Assembly: GCF_900113685.1 (NCBI RefSeq) | Contig: NZ_FOQG01000026.1 | Coordinates: 1-39,773 of the forward strand | DNA length: 39,773 bases | Origin: Nocardioides psychrotolerans | GTDB lineage: Bacteria; Actinomycetota; Actinomycetes; Propionibacteriales; Nocardioidaceae | Reading direction: 5' to 3' | Shown: piece after piece, positions 11,414 to 26,131 of the stretch | Layout: each line of letters starts with the position of its first letter | Numbering within the stretch: position 1 is the first letter of the stretch | The notes under the pieces: generated by a model | The model's database searches: none | What the model was told of the DNA's origin: nothing | Seen by the model: only the letters and a program-made list of their open reading frames with translations | Program-made: the position numbers and the translations under genes

Positions 11414-12922
11414 TCAGGCTCGCTCGACGGTGACGGAGTGCGCCTTGCCGTCCATGTTCACGGAATAGCGGATGGGACCGTGCACGGGGCCGCCACCGGA
11501 CGCGGACGCCAGTCTCTCGGCAGCCACCTCGGCAGGGTCCTTGCCGACGTTCTTGGGACCGTCGGGGCGCTCCTTGAAGAAGCCGGGGGCCACGCCGGGG
11601 AACATCGCGTAGGTGAGCACGTCCTCGTCGGTGCCGTCGCAGCCCTCGAGCGCGGTGGCCTCGGAGACCAACCGGTCCCACTCGGGCGGGATCAGGTCCG
11701 CGGGCCGCTCGGTGATCGGCTCCTTGCCGGTCTGCTGGCGCGCCGCCTCGACGATCGTGGCGTCCCGCTCGCCCAGCGTGGCGCCGTAGTAGCCCAGCAT
11801 CAGGTCGGCGAACTCCGCCGTGAGTGCCTTGTAGGGACCCATGAGCACGTTGAAGACCGCCTGGGTGCCGACGATCTGGCTCGAGGGCGTGACCAGCGGC
11901 GGGTAGCCGGCCACCGCGCGCACTCGCGGAACCTCCAGCAGCACCTCGCGCAGGCGGTCACCAGCGCCCTGCTGACGCAGCTGGCTCTCCATGTTGGAGA
12001 TCATCCCGCCCGGGATCTGGCTCTTGAATATCTCGGTCTCCACGCCGGTGATCGCCGACATGAACTGGGTGTACTTCGGTCGCACCGTCGCGAAGTGGTC
12101 CTTGATGCTCAAGAGCCGCGCGTCGTCGAGGTCGGTGGAGTAAGGCGTCCCGCGCAGCATCTCGACCAGCGACTCGGTGGGGTTGTGGCCCGGGCCGAGC
12201 GAGATCGAGGAGATCGAGGTGTCGACGACGTCGGCACCGGCCTCGATGGCCTTCATCAGGCTCACGAGCGTCACGCCGGTCGTGGCGTGGCAGTGGACGT
12301 GGATCCGCACGTCCGTGCCGAGGTCGTCCTTGATCGCCTTGACGATGTCGTAGGCGGCCTGTGGCTTGAGCAGGGCGGCCATGTCCTTGAGACAGAGCGA
12401 GTCGCAGCCGAGGTCCATGAGGTCGCGGGCCATCTGCACGTAGCCTTCGATCGTGTGCAGCGGGCTCTCGGTGTAGCAGATGGTGCCCTGAGCGTGCTTG
12501 TCCGCCCGGCGCACGGCCGCGATGGCCTGCCTGACGTTGCGCACGTCATTGAGGGCGTCGAAGACGCGGTAGACGTCCATGCCGTTCTCCGCGGACTTCT
12601 CGACGAAGCGGTTGACCACGTCGTCCTCGTAGTGCCGGTAGCCCAGGAGGTTCTGGCCCCGCAGGAGCATCTGCAGCCGGCTGTGGGGCAGCAGCTCGCG
12701 GAAGGTGCGCAGCCGCTCCCACGGGTCCTCGTTGAGGAACCGGATGCACGCGTCGTAGGTCGCACCACCCCAGCACTCCACCGACCAGTAGCCGGCCGCG
12801 TCGATGTCGGCGCAGGCGTCGACCATGTCCTCGAGGGCCATCCGTGTCGCCATCAGGCTCTGGTGTCCGTCTCGCAGGACGAGTTCGGTGACGCCGATCT
12901 CCCGGGTGGTCGTTTCTGTCAT
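11414..12922 (-). CDS. Methylmalonyl-CoA carboxytransferase 5S subunit (pyruvate carboxyltransferase)
   Basis: A 502-aa TIM-barrel enzyme of the pyruvate carboxylase-CT / oxaloacetate decarboxylase alpha / transcarboxylase 5S family. It accepts CO2 from biotin and makes oxaloacetate from pyruvate. The N-terminus has TELVLRDGHQSLMATRM; the metal site HVHCH lies near residue 210; the carbamylated Lys is in CLKDMAALL near 179; a C-terminal domain (from ~330) follows. The frame extends upstream, but the ATG at 12920-12922 gives the family N-terminus and follows a purine-rich AAGGGTGAAGG. First gene of the operon, 9 bases before the 12S gene. Alternative: oxaloacetate decarboxylase alpha, which would need membrane beta subunits not found here. 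Confidence 0.93.
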   Translation of the reverse strand: MTETTTREIGVTELVLRDGHQSLMATRMALEDMVDACADIDAAGYWSVECWGGATYDACIRFLNEDPWERLRTFRELLPHSRLQMLLRGQNLLGYRHYEDDVVNRFVEKSAENGMDVYRVFDALNDVRNVRQAIAAVRRADKHAQGTICYTESPLHTIEGYVQMARDLMDLGCDSLCLKDMAALLKPQAAYDIVKAIKDDLGTDVRIHVHCHATTGVTLVSLMKAIEAGADVVDTSISSISLGPGHNPTESLVEMLRGTPYSTDLDDARLLSIKDHFATVRPKYTQFMSAITGVETEIFKSQIPGGMISNMESQLRQQGAGDRLREVLLEVPRVRAVAGYPPLVTPSSQIVGTQAVFNVLMGPYKALTAEFADLMLGYYGATLGERDATIVEAARQQTGKEPITERPADLIPPEWDRLVSEATALEGCDGTDEDVLTYAMFPGVAPGFFKERPDGPKNVGKDPAEVAAERLASASGGGPVHGPIRYSVNMDGKAHSVTVERA

Positions 12923-13152
12923 GCCTTCACCCTTGCGCACCGGGGCCCGGAAACCGAGAGCCAGGGACAAGCGGATGACCAAAGTCCCTCCAGGGCAGGA
13001 CCTGGGCGAGACGCTCCCGGCGTACGGGACTAGCGCTCGGGCCCGGCCTGCTCGTCAAAGAACCTCACGGAGGCCGCGCGGTGGCGGGCGAGGCGGGGTG
13101 TTGTGTAGCCACCCCAGAGCAGGACGCGCAGCAGGAACAGCACGGCGTCAGC

Positions 13153-13257
13153 TCAGCGATTCACAAGCAGGAGGACGAGCAGCACGAGGGCGCTCATCGC
13201 CAGGGAGACGAGCACCGACCCCGCACAACCGAGTCGGTTGCTGAAGAAGAAGAACAT
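13153..13257 (-). CDS. Tiny FFFF-type single-pass membrane protein
   Basis: A 34-aa product that begins MFFFFSNRLGC and continues into one hydrophobic helix (SVLVSLAMSALVLLVLLLV) ending in NR. Very short proteins with an N-terminal MFFFFSNR-LGC signature recur in actinobacterial genomes; this is recalled, not searched. The start at 13255-13257 is preceded by GAGG with 5-base spacing; an in-frame ATG five codons upstream (13272) is possible. Function is unknown. It lies alone between the LCP gene and the transcarboxylase operon, on the same strand. Confidence 0.65.
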   Translation of the reverse strand: MFFFFSNRLGCAGSVLVSLAMSALVLLVLLLVNR

Positions 13258-13337
13258 CGAGACCTCGATCATCAGGAGCTGGAGTCTCCCGGTGCCCAGG
13301 TGGCACGTGGCTCATCGACCCCCAGGCGTGAGCCTGC

Positions 13338-14888
13338 TCACTCAGCAGCGGTGACGGTCTCTCCGGTCGGCGCGTAGGCGCAGGCGTCGGCGGTCTCCTC
13401 GACGTCGTTGGACGGCTTCGGGGCGCCGACCTCGCGCTTCTTGGGCTGGATGGCCTTCTCGACGACCGAGCGCACGTAGTCGTAGTCGGGGTCGCCGGAG
13501 AAGAACTGCTCGGAGCCCTTGAAGACGACCGAGCGGACCTTGGCACCCTTGACCTCCAGCGCCAACTCCACGAACGCGGGGGCGAGGTCGAGGGGGATGT
13601 CGGTGGTCACGATGTCCTTGCCGGCCTGGGCGAGGTCGAGGTAGCGGCGCAGCAGGTTGGTGGGGTTGGCGGCCTCGACGAGCGCGTCGACCATGCAGCG
13701 CTGACGGTCCATGCGGGCGTAGTCGTCGGAGCCGTAGCGCCCGCGGGCGAACCACAGGGCGTGGTAGCCGTCGAGGTGCTGGGACGGACCGGGCTCGAGG
13801 TAGCCGACGGGCGGGATGCCGGCGTCGGTGTTGCCCTCGATGGCCACCGGCTCGTTGATGTTGACGGTCACGCCGCCCATGGCGTCGACGATCTCGCGGA
13901 AGCCGGCGAGGTTGACCAGCAGGAAGTAGTCGACCGGGATGCCGAGGCTGCCCTCCACGGCCTGCTTGATCGCATCGGCGCCCTCGTTGTCGCTCTTGCC
14001 CAGCACGCCGGGGTGCCGCTCGGGGATCTGGCCATAGATCGCGTTGAGCATGTAGAAGCCCGGGTCCTCGGTGCCGCCGTAGCCGTAACCCTCGGGATAG
14101 AGGTCGGAGAGCGGACTGTCCTCCGGGAACTCGGCGTACATCATGTTGCGCGGCAGGCTGAACATGACCGTCTTGCCGGTCTTGGTGTTCATGCTGACCA
14201 GGATCACCGTGTCGGTGCGCACGCCGGTGCGGCCCTCTCCCCCGTCACCACCGAGGAGCAGGACGTTGACCCGGTCGAGCCCGCCCCAGGGGTCGTCCTT
14301 GGTCACGCCCGTGGGCGTCGTGGCGCTGACGTTGTCCTGGAAGACGGTCTCGACCAGGTCGGCCTGGGCAACGGCGTAGCGGGAGGCGTAGGTCGCCGGG
14401 ACCACCGCGGTCAGGCACAGGACCCCGACCACCAGGTTGCCGGCGATCGTGTGCGCCCGCGGACGCACGCGCGGACGCACCAGGCGGTAGGAGGTGAGGA
14501 CCACGAACGACCAGACCGCGACACCGACACCGAAGAGCACTGCGGCGATCTTGAGGCGAGTGGGATCGAGCGCGAAGTCGATGGCCGTGCGCAGGTCACG
14601 CCCGAAGTACCACGCCACCCCGCCGAGCAGGGCGAGCCAGGCGACCAGGACGAGGGCGCCCAGCGCCCGGCGACCGGCGTAGAGGTAGCCAGAGCCGGGC
14701 ATCAGGGCTCCGAGCAGGGTCATGCCGAGGGTGCCGGGCAGGCCGTGGGCGCGCCGACGGTCGCTGCGCAGCGCACGGGAGCCCCCGCTGGGGGGCGAGC
14801 CGACAGGTCGACGGAGCGTGACCGAACGGCCCGGGCGCTGCGCGCGACGGACCCCGCGGCGCGCTGCGTTGTCAGCCTGGTCAGACAT
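13338..14888 (-). CDS. LytR-CpsA-Psr (LCP) family cell-wall polymer ligase
   Basis: A 516-aa membrane protein. The basic N-terminus (residues 1-50, Arg-rich) is followed by about four hydrophobic segments between ~55 and ~175, more than the single anchor of typical LCP proteins. The external LCP domain follows, with VNVLLLGGDGGEGRTGVRTDTVILVSM near 210-235 including the conserved RTDT, then SLPRNMM, the VDYFLLVNLAGF segment, and the FARGRYGSDDYARMDRQR block with catalytic-pocket Arg residues. LCP enzymes transfer lipid-linked glycopolymers such as teichoic acid or arabinogalactan to peptidoglycan. The ATG at 14886-14888 is the first plausible start after GACGGGG. Confidence 0.9.
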   Translation of the reverse strand: MSDQADNAARRGVRRAQRPGRSVTLRRPVGSPPSGGSRALRSDRRRAHGLPGTLGMTLLGALMPGSGYLYAGRRALGALVLVAWLALLGGVAWYFGRDLRTAIDFALDPTRLKIAAVLFGVGVAVWSFVVLTSYRLVRPRVRPRAHTIAGNLVVGVLCLTAVVPATYASRYAVAQADLVETVFQDNVSATTPTGVTKDDPWGGLDRVNVLLLGGDGGEGRTGVRTDTVILVSMNTKTGKTVMFSLPRNMMYAEFPEDSPLSDLYPEGYGYGGTEDPGFYMLNAIYGQIPERHPGVLGKSDNEGADAIKQAVEGSLGIPVDYFLLVNLAGFREIVDAMGGVTVNINEPVAIEGNTDAGIPPVGYLEPGPSQHLDGYHALWFARGRYGSDDYARMDRQRCMVDALVEAANPTNLLRRYLDLAQAGKDIVTTDIPLDLAPAFVELALEVKGAKVRSVVFKGSEQFFSGDPDYDYVRSVVEKAIQPKKREVGAPKPSNDVEETADACAYAPTGETVTAAE

Positions 14889-15021
14889 GCGACCCCGTCG
14901 AGGAACAGTGGGAGTGGAAGCCCGGTCCCGAGGCGAGCGGACCAAAAATAGCACCGGCGGTGCGCGATCCCCGTCACGTCGTCCCCAGGCGGGGACGATG
15001 TCGCGGGTGCATGATCGGGTC

Positions 15022-15783
15022 ATGGACACCCCCGAGCCCCCGACCGAGCCCCTGACCGTCCTCGACGAGACGTGGTCGCGCATGCTGTGCGTCGTCGCCC
15101 ACCCCGACGACCTCGAGTTCGGCAGTGCCGCCGCCGTGGCCCGCTGGACCGGCCAGGGCAAGAGCGTCGGCTACTGCATGGTGACCAGCGGCGAGGCCGG
15201 GATCGACGGGCTCGCCCCCGACCAGTGCCGTCCGGTCCGCGAGGCCGAGCAGGTCGAGTCGGCACGCATCGTGGGTGTCCCTGAGGTGAGCTTCCTCGGC
15301 TTCCCCGACGGGGTCCTCGAGTACGGCGTGGGGTTGCGGCGTGCGATCGCCCTCGAGGTGCGTCGCTTCCGACCCGACATCGTGGTGACCGGCAACTTCC
15401 GCGACACCTTCGGGGGTCGCAACCTCAACCAGGCCGACCACATCGCCGTCGGTCAGGCCGTGCTGGATGCCGTGCGTGACGCGGGCAACCGGTGGGTCTT
15501 CCCCGAGCAGCTCGTCGACGGGCTCGAGAAGTGGGAGGGCGTGCGCGAGGTCTGGGCCGCCGGCTCCCCCGAGGCCACGCACGGAGTCGACACCACCGAC
15601 ACCTTCGACCTCGGAGTCGCGTCGCTGGAGGCCCACCGCGCCTACATCGACGGGCTCGGGTGGGAGCACTTCGACGGCCGGGAGTTCCTGGAAGGCTTCG
15701 CTCGTCAGGCCGGCCAGCGTCTCGGCGTCGCCCTGGCCGCCTCGTTCGAGGTGTTCCCTATGGGCTGGGCCGGCGAGGAGTAG
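15022..15783 (+). CDS. PIG-L family deacetylase
   Basis: A 253-aa LmbE/PIG-L fold Zn-dependent N-acetylglucosaminyl deacetylase. The metal-binding motif AHPDDLEFG is near residues 28-36 and the third ligand region reads NQADHIAVG. Family members include MshB and Mca of mycothiol metabolism, and sugar deacetylases; this one is not clearly either. The ATG at 15022 is chosen; an in-frame ATG at 14998 with GGGG upstream would add eight residues. It is divergent from the LCP gene with ~110 bases between them. Confidence 0.88.
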   Translation: MDTPEPPTEPLTVLDETWSRMLCVVAHPDDLEFGSAAAVARWTGQGKSVGYCMVTSGEAGIDGLAPDQCRPVREAEQVESARIVGVPEVSFLGFPDGVLEYGVGLRRAIALEVRRFRPDIVVTGNFRDTFGGRNLNQADHIAVGQAVLDAVRDAGNRWVFPEQLVDGLEKWEGVREVWAAGSPEATHGVDTTDTFDLGVASLEAHRAYIDGLGWEHFDGREFLEGFARQAGQRLGVALAASFEVFPMGWAGEE

Positions 15784-15894
15784 GCCCTCGCGGCTTGAGC
15801 GCTGGTCAGTTGCATCGAATTCCCCTGGCGTGAGCAGCCGCCCCAGGAGCGCGTGACCTTCATCTGGGCTGCGAGGGACCTTCGCCCCTCTGCA

Positions 15895-15950
15895 TCCTGC
15901 TGCGTGGGTGGTCGGGTAGCAGGAGGCGCTCCCCCGTCCGGGGAGCCGCC
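15895..15950 (+). promoter_or_regulatory. Two-hairpin leader upstream of flavohemoprotein gene
   Basis: The first hairpin has perfect arms TCCTGCT (15895-15901) and AGCAGGA (15918-15924) with a 16-base loop. It abuts a second with GGC-GCTCCCC (15925-15934) pairing GGGGAGC-C-GCC (15940-15950), 10 base pairs with one bulged C and a 5-base loop. They end 31 bases before the ATG. No known riboswitch consensus is recognised. It may be an attenuator or mRNA-stability element. Confidence 0.4.
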
Positions 15951-15981
15951 GTGGCCCATCCCCCCTCTGCTCGGAGATCCC

Positions 15982-17202
15982 ATGCTGTCCACCAGGTCCA
16001 CCGCCATCGTCAAGACCACGCTGCCGATCATCGGCGCCGCCATCGGCGACATCACACCGGTGTTCTACCAGCGCATGTTCGCCGCGCACCCGGAGCTCGA
16101 ACGAGACCTGTTCAACCGGGGCAACCAGGCCCAGGGTGACCAGCAGAGCGCGCTGGCGGGCGCGATCGCGGCGTACGCCACCCTCCTGGTGGCGGAGGAC
16201 GGCCGGGACCCGGTCGAGGTGCTGGCCCGGATAGCCCACAAGCATGCCTCGCTCGGCATCCTGGAGGATCAGTACGCGATCGTCCACGAGCACCTGTTCG
16301 CGGCGATCGTCGAGGTGCTGGGCGACGCCATCACTCCCGAGGTCGCCAGCGCCTGGGACGAGGTCTACTGGCACATGGCCGGAGCACTCGTCTCGATCGA
16401 GAAGCGGCTGTACGCCGGCGCCGGGGTGGCGGACGGTGACGTGTGGCGCACCCTCGTCCTGAGACGTCGCCTCCAGGAGTCGCCGGACACGGTGTCGTTC
16501 GTGCTCGGCACCCCAGACCACAGCACGCTGCCGACCGCACAGCCAGGTCAGTACGTGTCGGTGCAGGTGCGGCTGCCGGACGGCGCCCGCCAGATTCGTC
16601 AATACAGCATCACTCGCTCCGCCGAGCCCAGTGAGTGGGAGATCTCCGTCAAGGCGATCCCGACCGGCCACACGAGCGACGGCACCACCACCCCGGCCGG
16701 CGAGGTCTCGAACTTCCTGCACGACAACCTCTTCGAGGGCGACGAGATCAGGACCTCGACGCCCTTCGGCGAGCTGGTCCTCGACGACTCCGACCGGCCA
16801 CTGGTCCTCGTCTCCGCGGGCATCGGCGCCACCCCGATCATCGGGATCCTCCACTACCTCGCGGGCATCGACTCGGCGCGCCAGGTGCTGGTGCTGCACG
16901 CGGACCGGTCACCGGGCCGTCACGCCCACCGGCAGGACCTGAAGGAGCTCGTGTCAGCGATGCCGACGGCCTCCCTGCACCGGTGGTACGAGGACCTGGG
17001 CGTCCGTCCGACCCGCGACGTCCTGCGGGCGGGACGCATCGACCTCGCGTCGGTGGAGATCCCCGCCGACGCCCAGGTCTACCTGTGCGGCCCCTTGCCC
17101 TTCATGGAGCACGTGCGCACGAGCCTCATCGAGCAGAATGTCCGTGCGGCCGACATCCACTACGAGGTCTTCGGACCCGACAAGTGGCTCGCGTCCGCCT
17201 GA
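15982..17202 (+). CDS. hmp: Flavohemoprotein (nitric oxide dioxygenase)
   Basis: A 406-aa fusion of a globin domain (residues 1-~140) with a ferredoxin-NADP reductase-type module. The distal Tyr is in VFYQRMF and the proximal heme His in AHKHASLGI. The FAD motif RQYSIT is at ~210 and the NAD(P)H motif GIGATPIIGIL at ~280; the C-terminal YLCGPLPFM and YEVFGP complete the reductase. It oxidises NO to nitrate in the cytoplasm with NAD(P)H. The ATG at 15982 follows GGAG by 5 bases and gives the family N-terminus; the frame is open upstream without homology. No NsrR-type operator was recognised. Confidence 0.94.
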   Translation: MLSTRSTAIVKTTLPIIGAAIGDITPVFYQRMFAAHPELERDLFNRGNQAQGDQQSALAGAIAAYATLLVAEDGRDPVEVLARIAHKHASLGILEDQYAIVHEHLFAAIVEVLGDAITPEVASAWDEVYWHMAGALVSIEKRLYAGAGVADGDVWRTLVLRRRLQESPDTVSFVLGTPDHSTLPTAQPGQYVSVQVRLPDGARQIRQYSITRSAEPSEWEISVKAIPTGHTSDGTTTPAGEVSNFLHDNLFEGDEIRTSTPFGELVLDDSDRPLVLVSAGIGATPIIGILHYLAGIDSARQVLVLHADRSPGRHAHRQDLKELVSAMPTASLHRWYEDLGVRPTRDVLRAGRIDLASVEIPADAQVYLCGPLPFMEHVRTSLIEQNVRAADIHYEVFGPDKWLASA

Positions 17203-17400
17203 ACGGGCCGGGCTCGGAACCGGCGTCCAGCCGCTTCAAGGGAGTGCGACTTCGGCTTCCCATCGTCGGGCACCCTCCGTTCAAGGTGTTCTGGTCACAG
17301 AGCGACGAGGGACCGCGCGTCGAGGCCGGCTTCCCGCACCCCTGAGCACCACCCAACAGGCGCCGCGCATCAGGAGGAGGCCACGGACCTTCGAATCCAC

Positions 17401-17438
17401 AGGGCCTCTGATCTGCGTCTTCGCAGATCAGAGGCCCT
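17401..17438. terminator. Perfect 17-bp hairpin, terminator-like
   Basis: Arms AGGGCCTCTGATCTGCG (17401-17417) and their exact complement (17422-17438) enclose a TCTT loop. It lies 200 bases after the flavohemoprotein gene and directly downstream of a tRNA 3' remnant on the minus strand, so it probably began as that tRNA's terminator. There is only a weak T-rich tail. Such U-less hairpins terminate in actinobacteria by family knowledge; activity here is inferred. Confidence 0.65.
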
Positions 17439-17443
17439 TCTCG

Positions 17444-17468
17444 TGCTCCCCCGGTTGGACTCGAACCA
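17444..17468 (-). pseudogene. 3' remnant of a tRNA gene
   Basis: Read on the minus strand these 25 bases hold a T-loop TTCGAGT, the 3' T-stem CCAAC, a 3' acceptor strand CGGGGGA and discriminator G. The 5' T-stem strand already mismatches, and no anticodon or D-arm follows upstream, so the rest of the tRNA is missing. The 3' end of a tRNA next to decayed genes is typical of an integration or deletion scar. The isotype cannot be assigned. Confidence 0.6.
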
Positions 17469-17505
17469 CCGAAGAGGACCGCGAGGAGAGCGAAGCTGTC
17501 CATGC

Positions 17506-18344
<839 letters not shown>

Positions 18345-18348
<4 letters not shown>

Positions 18349-18407
18349 GTGGTCAGCCAGGCGAAGCGACAGACCGGGTCGAAGTAGAAGTTGAGGTCGG
18401 CATCCAT
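18345..18407 (-). pseudogene. N-terminal stub of a DsbA-family thioredoxin-fold protein
   Basis: From an ATG at 18405-18407 the frame reads MDADLNFYFDPVCRFAWLTT, close to the N-terminus of actinobacterial DsbA-like/mycothiol-dependent oxidoreductases (FxFDPxCPxAWxTSRW type), with the redox Cys present but the following Pro replaced by Arg. Homology then stops where the DUF2254 fragment begins, so this is the 5' end of a gene joined to unrelated DNA. Confidence 0.5.
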
Positions 18408-18453
18408 GACTCCACCGCAGGTCGGCCCATCCGAGGCAGGGCCGCCCGGGAGC

Positions 18454-23976
<5,523 letters not shown>

Positions 23977-24339
23977 CCGTACCTCCGTAGGGCAACCCGA
24001 GGGGGGCGGTGGCTCAGCCTCCCACCCGCAACCTGTCATGGACCGATGGTTACGGACGAGTCACATCGGTGCGCGGCGCGTCCTGGAGGCTCCCGCGGAC
24101 GGTCGCCCAGGGAGCAGCACAACGGACAGAAAGTCGGGATCGTGCGGCCGCCCATCCCAGCATGATCGCGCGCGGCGAGGACGGCGGCAACAGCCGATCC
24201 GGTCCCCGCACAGCCACTGTGCCGACTCCCCCCAATAGATGCGCCATCACGCATATGCTGTGGGCCCACCCGGCCGGTGGCCGACCACTCGGCGGCGGCG
24301 ACTCGGCCCGGTCCGGACGCCCTGGAGGCCACCTTGACC
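23977..24339. other. Divergent intergenic region between carboxylase and sulP
   Basis: No convincing gene is seen in these 363 bases. The two flanking genes diverge, so both promoters must lie here; no clear -35/-10 pair stood out. Two short dyads near 24208-24254 are listed separately. Confidence 0.5.
24208..24254. promoter_or_regulatory. Two operator-like dyads upstream of sulP
   Basis: GCACAG-CCA-CTGTGC (24208-24222) is a perfect 6-bp dyad, and ATGCG-CCATCA-CGCAT (24239-24254) is a perfect 5-bp dyad 16 bases further on. Both lie ~90-130 bases before the sulP start. They could bind a regulator such as the nearby GntR or ArsR protein; this is speculative. Confidence 0.25.
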
Positions 24340-26112
24340 ATGACCACGCCCGGGCCCCGCCTTGCCCGCGCGCTGCCGTTCCTGCGCTGGCGGTCCCGGG
24401 TGGACAGGACCAGCACCAGGTTCGACCTGACGGCCGGGCTGACCGGCGCCCTGATCGTGCTGCCCCAGGGCGTCGCGTTCGCGACGATCGCCGGACTGCC
24501 TCCGCAGTACGGTCTCTACGCCGCCATGGTGCCCGCGGTGATCGCGGCGCTCTTCGGCTCCAGCTGGCACCTGGTGACTGGTCCGACCACGGCGATCTCG
24601 ATCGCCGTCTTCGCGTCGGTGGCCCCCCTGGCGAAGCCGGGTTCGGAGGAGTACCTCAAGCTCGTCCTGACCCTGACCTTCCTGACCGGGCTCTTCCAGC
24701 TCGCTATGGGGCTGGCCAGGCTGGGCTCGCTGGTCAACTTCATCTCCCACACGGTCGTGATCGGCTTCACCGCCGGCGCTGCGCTCCTGATCGCCACCAG
24801 CCAGGTCAACAACTTCCTGGGCCTGGACCTCGAGCGGGGTCTGCCCTTCCACGAGGTGTTCTACCAGGCTGCGACGCGTCTCGGCGACGCCAACCCGTAC
24901 GTCGTGTGGGTCGGCGCCACCACGCTGGTCTCGGGAGTCGTGCTGCGTCGGCTCCTCCCCAGACTGCACATGATCCTGGCCCTCGTCGTCGGCAGCCTCA
25001 CCGCGCTCGTCCTCGACCGTCTCGCGGGCGGATCCGACATCACCCAGATCAGGACGGTGGGCGCCCTCTCGGCCGGTCTGCCGCCGGTCAGCCTGCCCGA
25101 CTTCTCCCCGGAGACCCTGGGACAGGTCCTCTTCCCTGCCCTGGTCGTCACCATGCTCGGACTCACCGAAGCCGTGTCGATCTCGCGTTCCATCGCGGTC
25201 AAGTCCGAGCAGCGCATCGACGGCAACCAGGAGTTCATCGGGCAGGGCCTGGCGAACCTGGTCGGCAGCTTCTTCTCCAGCTACGCCTCCAGCGGCTCCT
25301 TCAACCGCAGCGGCGTCAACCATGCGGCGGGGGCACGCACCCCTCTCGCGGCGGTCTACGCCTCGATTTTCCTGCTCCTCATCCTGGCGGTGATCTCACC
25401 GCTCGCGGCGTACCTGCCGACCGCTGCCATGGCGGGTCTGCTCTTCCTGGTGGCCTACGGGCTGATCGACGTCACGCACATCAGGTCGATCCTGCGCACC
25501 AGCAGGCAGGAGACCGCCGTCCTGGTCGTGACCTTTGCGGGCACCCTGATCGACCTCGAGAAGGGAATCGTGTTCGGCATCATGCTCTCGCTGATGCTGT
25601 ATCTCTCGCGCACCTCCCGACCCGAGCTGGTGCCGGTGGTTCCCGACCCCGAGCCCGACAGCTTCTACTTCGTCCCTGCCGAGGACCGCGCACAGTGCCC
25701 GCAGTACACGATGCTGCGCATCCACGGCTCCCTCTTCTTCGGGGCGGTCAACCACGTCCAGGGCGAGCTGCACCGGATCGACGAACGAGCACCGGAGCGG
25801 CGGCACGTCCTGCTGGCAGCCAGGGGCATGAACTTCGTCGACATCACCGGTGCGGAGCTGCTGGTCCAGGAAGCCAAGCGGCGCCGCGCGATGGGCGGCG
25901 GGCTCTACTTCTACCGGGTCCAGCCCGCGGTGGAGGAGCTGCTGGAGCACGGCCCGTACCTCGAAGCCATCGGACGGAAGAACCTCTTCCCCACGAAGTC
26001 GCACCCGATCGAGGCCATCTATCCGCAGCTCGACTCCGAGATCTGCCGCAGCTGCACGGCCAGGATCTTTGCCCAGTGCCACGTGACGCTGCCCAACGGT
26101 GAGGCCCGCTGA
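24340..26112 (+). CDS. SulP family inorganic anion transporter with STAS domain
   Basis: A 590-aa membrane protein with ~10-12 hydrophobic segments (residues 20-430) and a C-terminal STAS domain (~450-560). SulP hallmarks are GLPPQYGLYAAMVPA, the VTGPTTAISI anion-site segment and SSGSFNRSGVN. SulP proteins move sulfate, bicarbonate or other anions across the inner membrane. The tail after the STAS domain holds CRSCTARIFAQC, three Cys that could bind metal or sense redox. ATG 24340 is used; a TTG two codons upstream sits better relative to GGAGG (5 bases) and may be the true start. Given the neighbouring sulfur genes it may handle sulfate, in either direction. Confidence 0.9.
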   Translation: MTTPGPRLARALPFLRWRSRVDRTSTRFDLTAGLTGALIVLPQGVAFATIAGLPPQYGLYAAMVPAVIAALFGSSWHLVTGPTTAISIAVFASVAPLAKPGSEEYLKLVLTLTFLTGLFQLAMGLARLGSLVNFISHTVVIGFTAGAALLIATSQVNNFLGLDLERGLPFHEVFYQAATRLGDANPYVVWVGATTLVSGVVLRRLLPRLHMILALVVGSLTALVLDRLAGGSDITQIRTVGALSAGLPPVSLPDFSPETLGQVLFPALVVTMLGLTEAVSISRSIAVKSEQRIDGNQEFIGQGLANLVGSFFSSYASSGSFNRSGVNHAAGARTPLAAVYASIFLLLILAVISPLAAYLPTAAMAGLLFLVAYGLIDVTHIRSILRTSRQETAVLVVTFAGTLIDLEKGIVFGIMLSLMLYLSRTSRPELVPVVPDPEPDSFYFVPAEDRAQCPQYTMLRIHGSLFFGAVNHVQGELHRIDERAPERRHVLLAARGMNFVDITGAELLVQEAKRRRAMGGGLYFYRVQPAVEELLEHGPYLEAIGRKNLFPTKSHPIEAIYPQLDSEICRSCTARIFAQCHVTLPNGEAR

Positions 26113-26131
26113 CCAGGACCGCGAGGGCGCC

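Noticed and set aside
11414..12922. Oxaloacetate decarboxylase alpha subunit as the name for the 5S gene
   Set aside because: No membrane beta subunit is nearby and the 12S and 1.3S genes adjoin it, which fits transcarboxylase.
10247..13033. A 928-codon plus-strand frame opposite the 12S and 5S genes
   Set aside because: It crosses two well-supported genes and has no recognisable domain.
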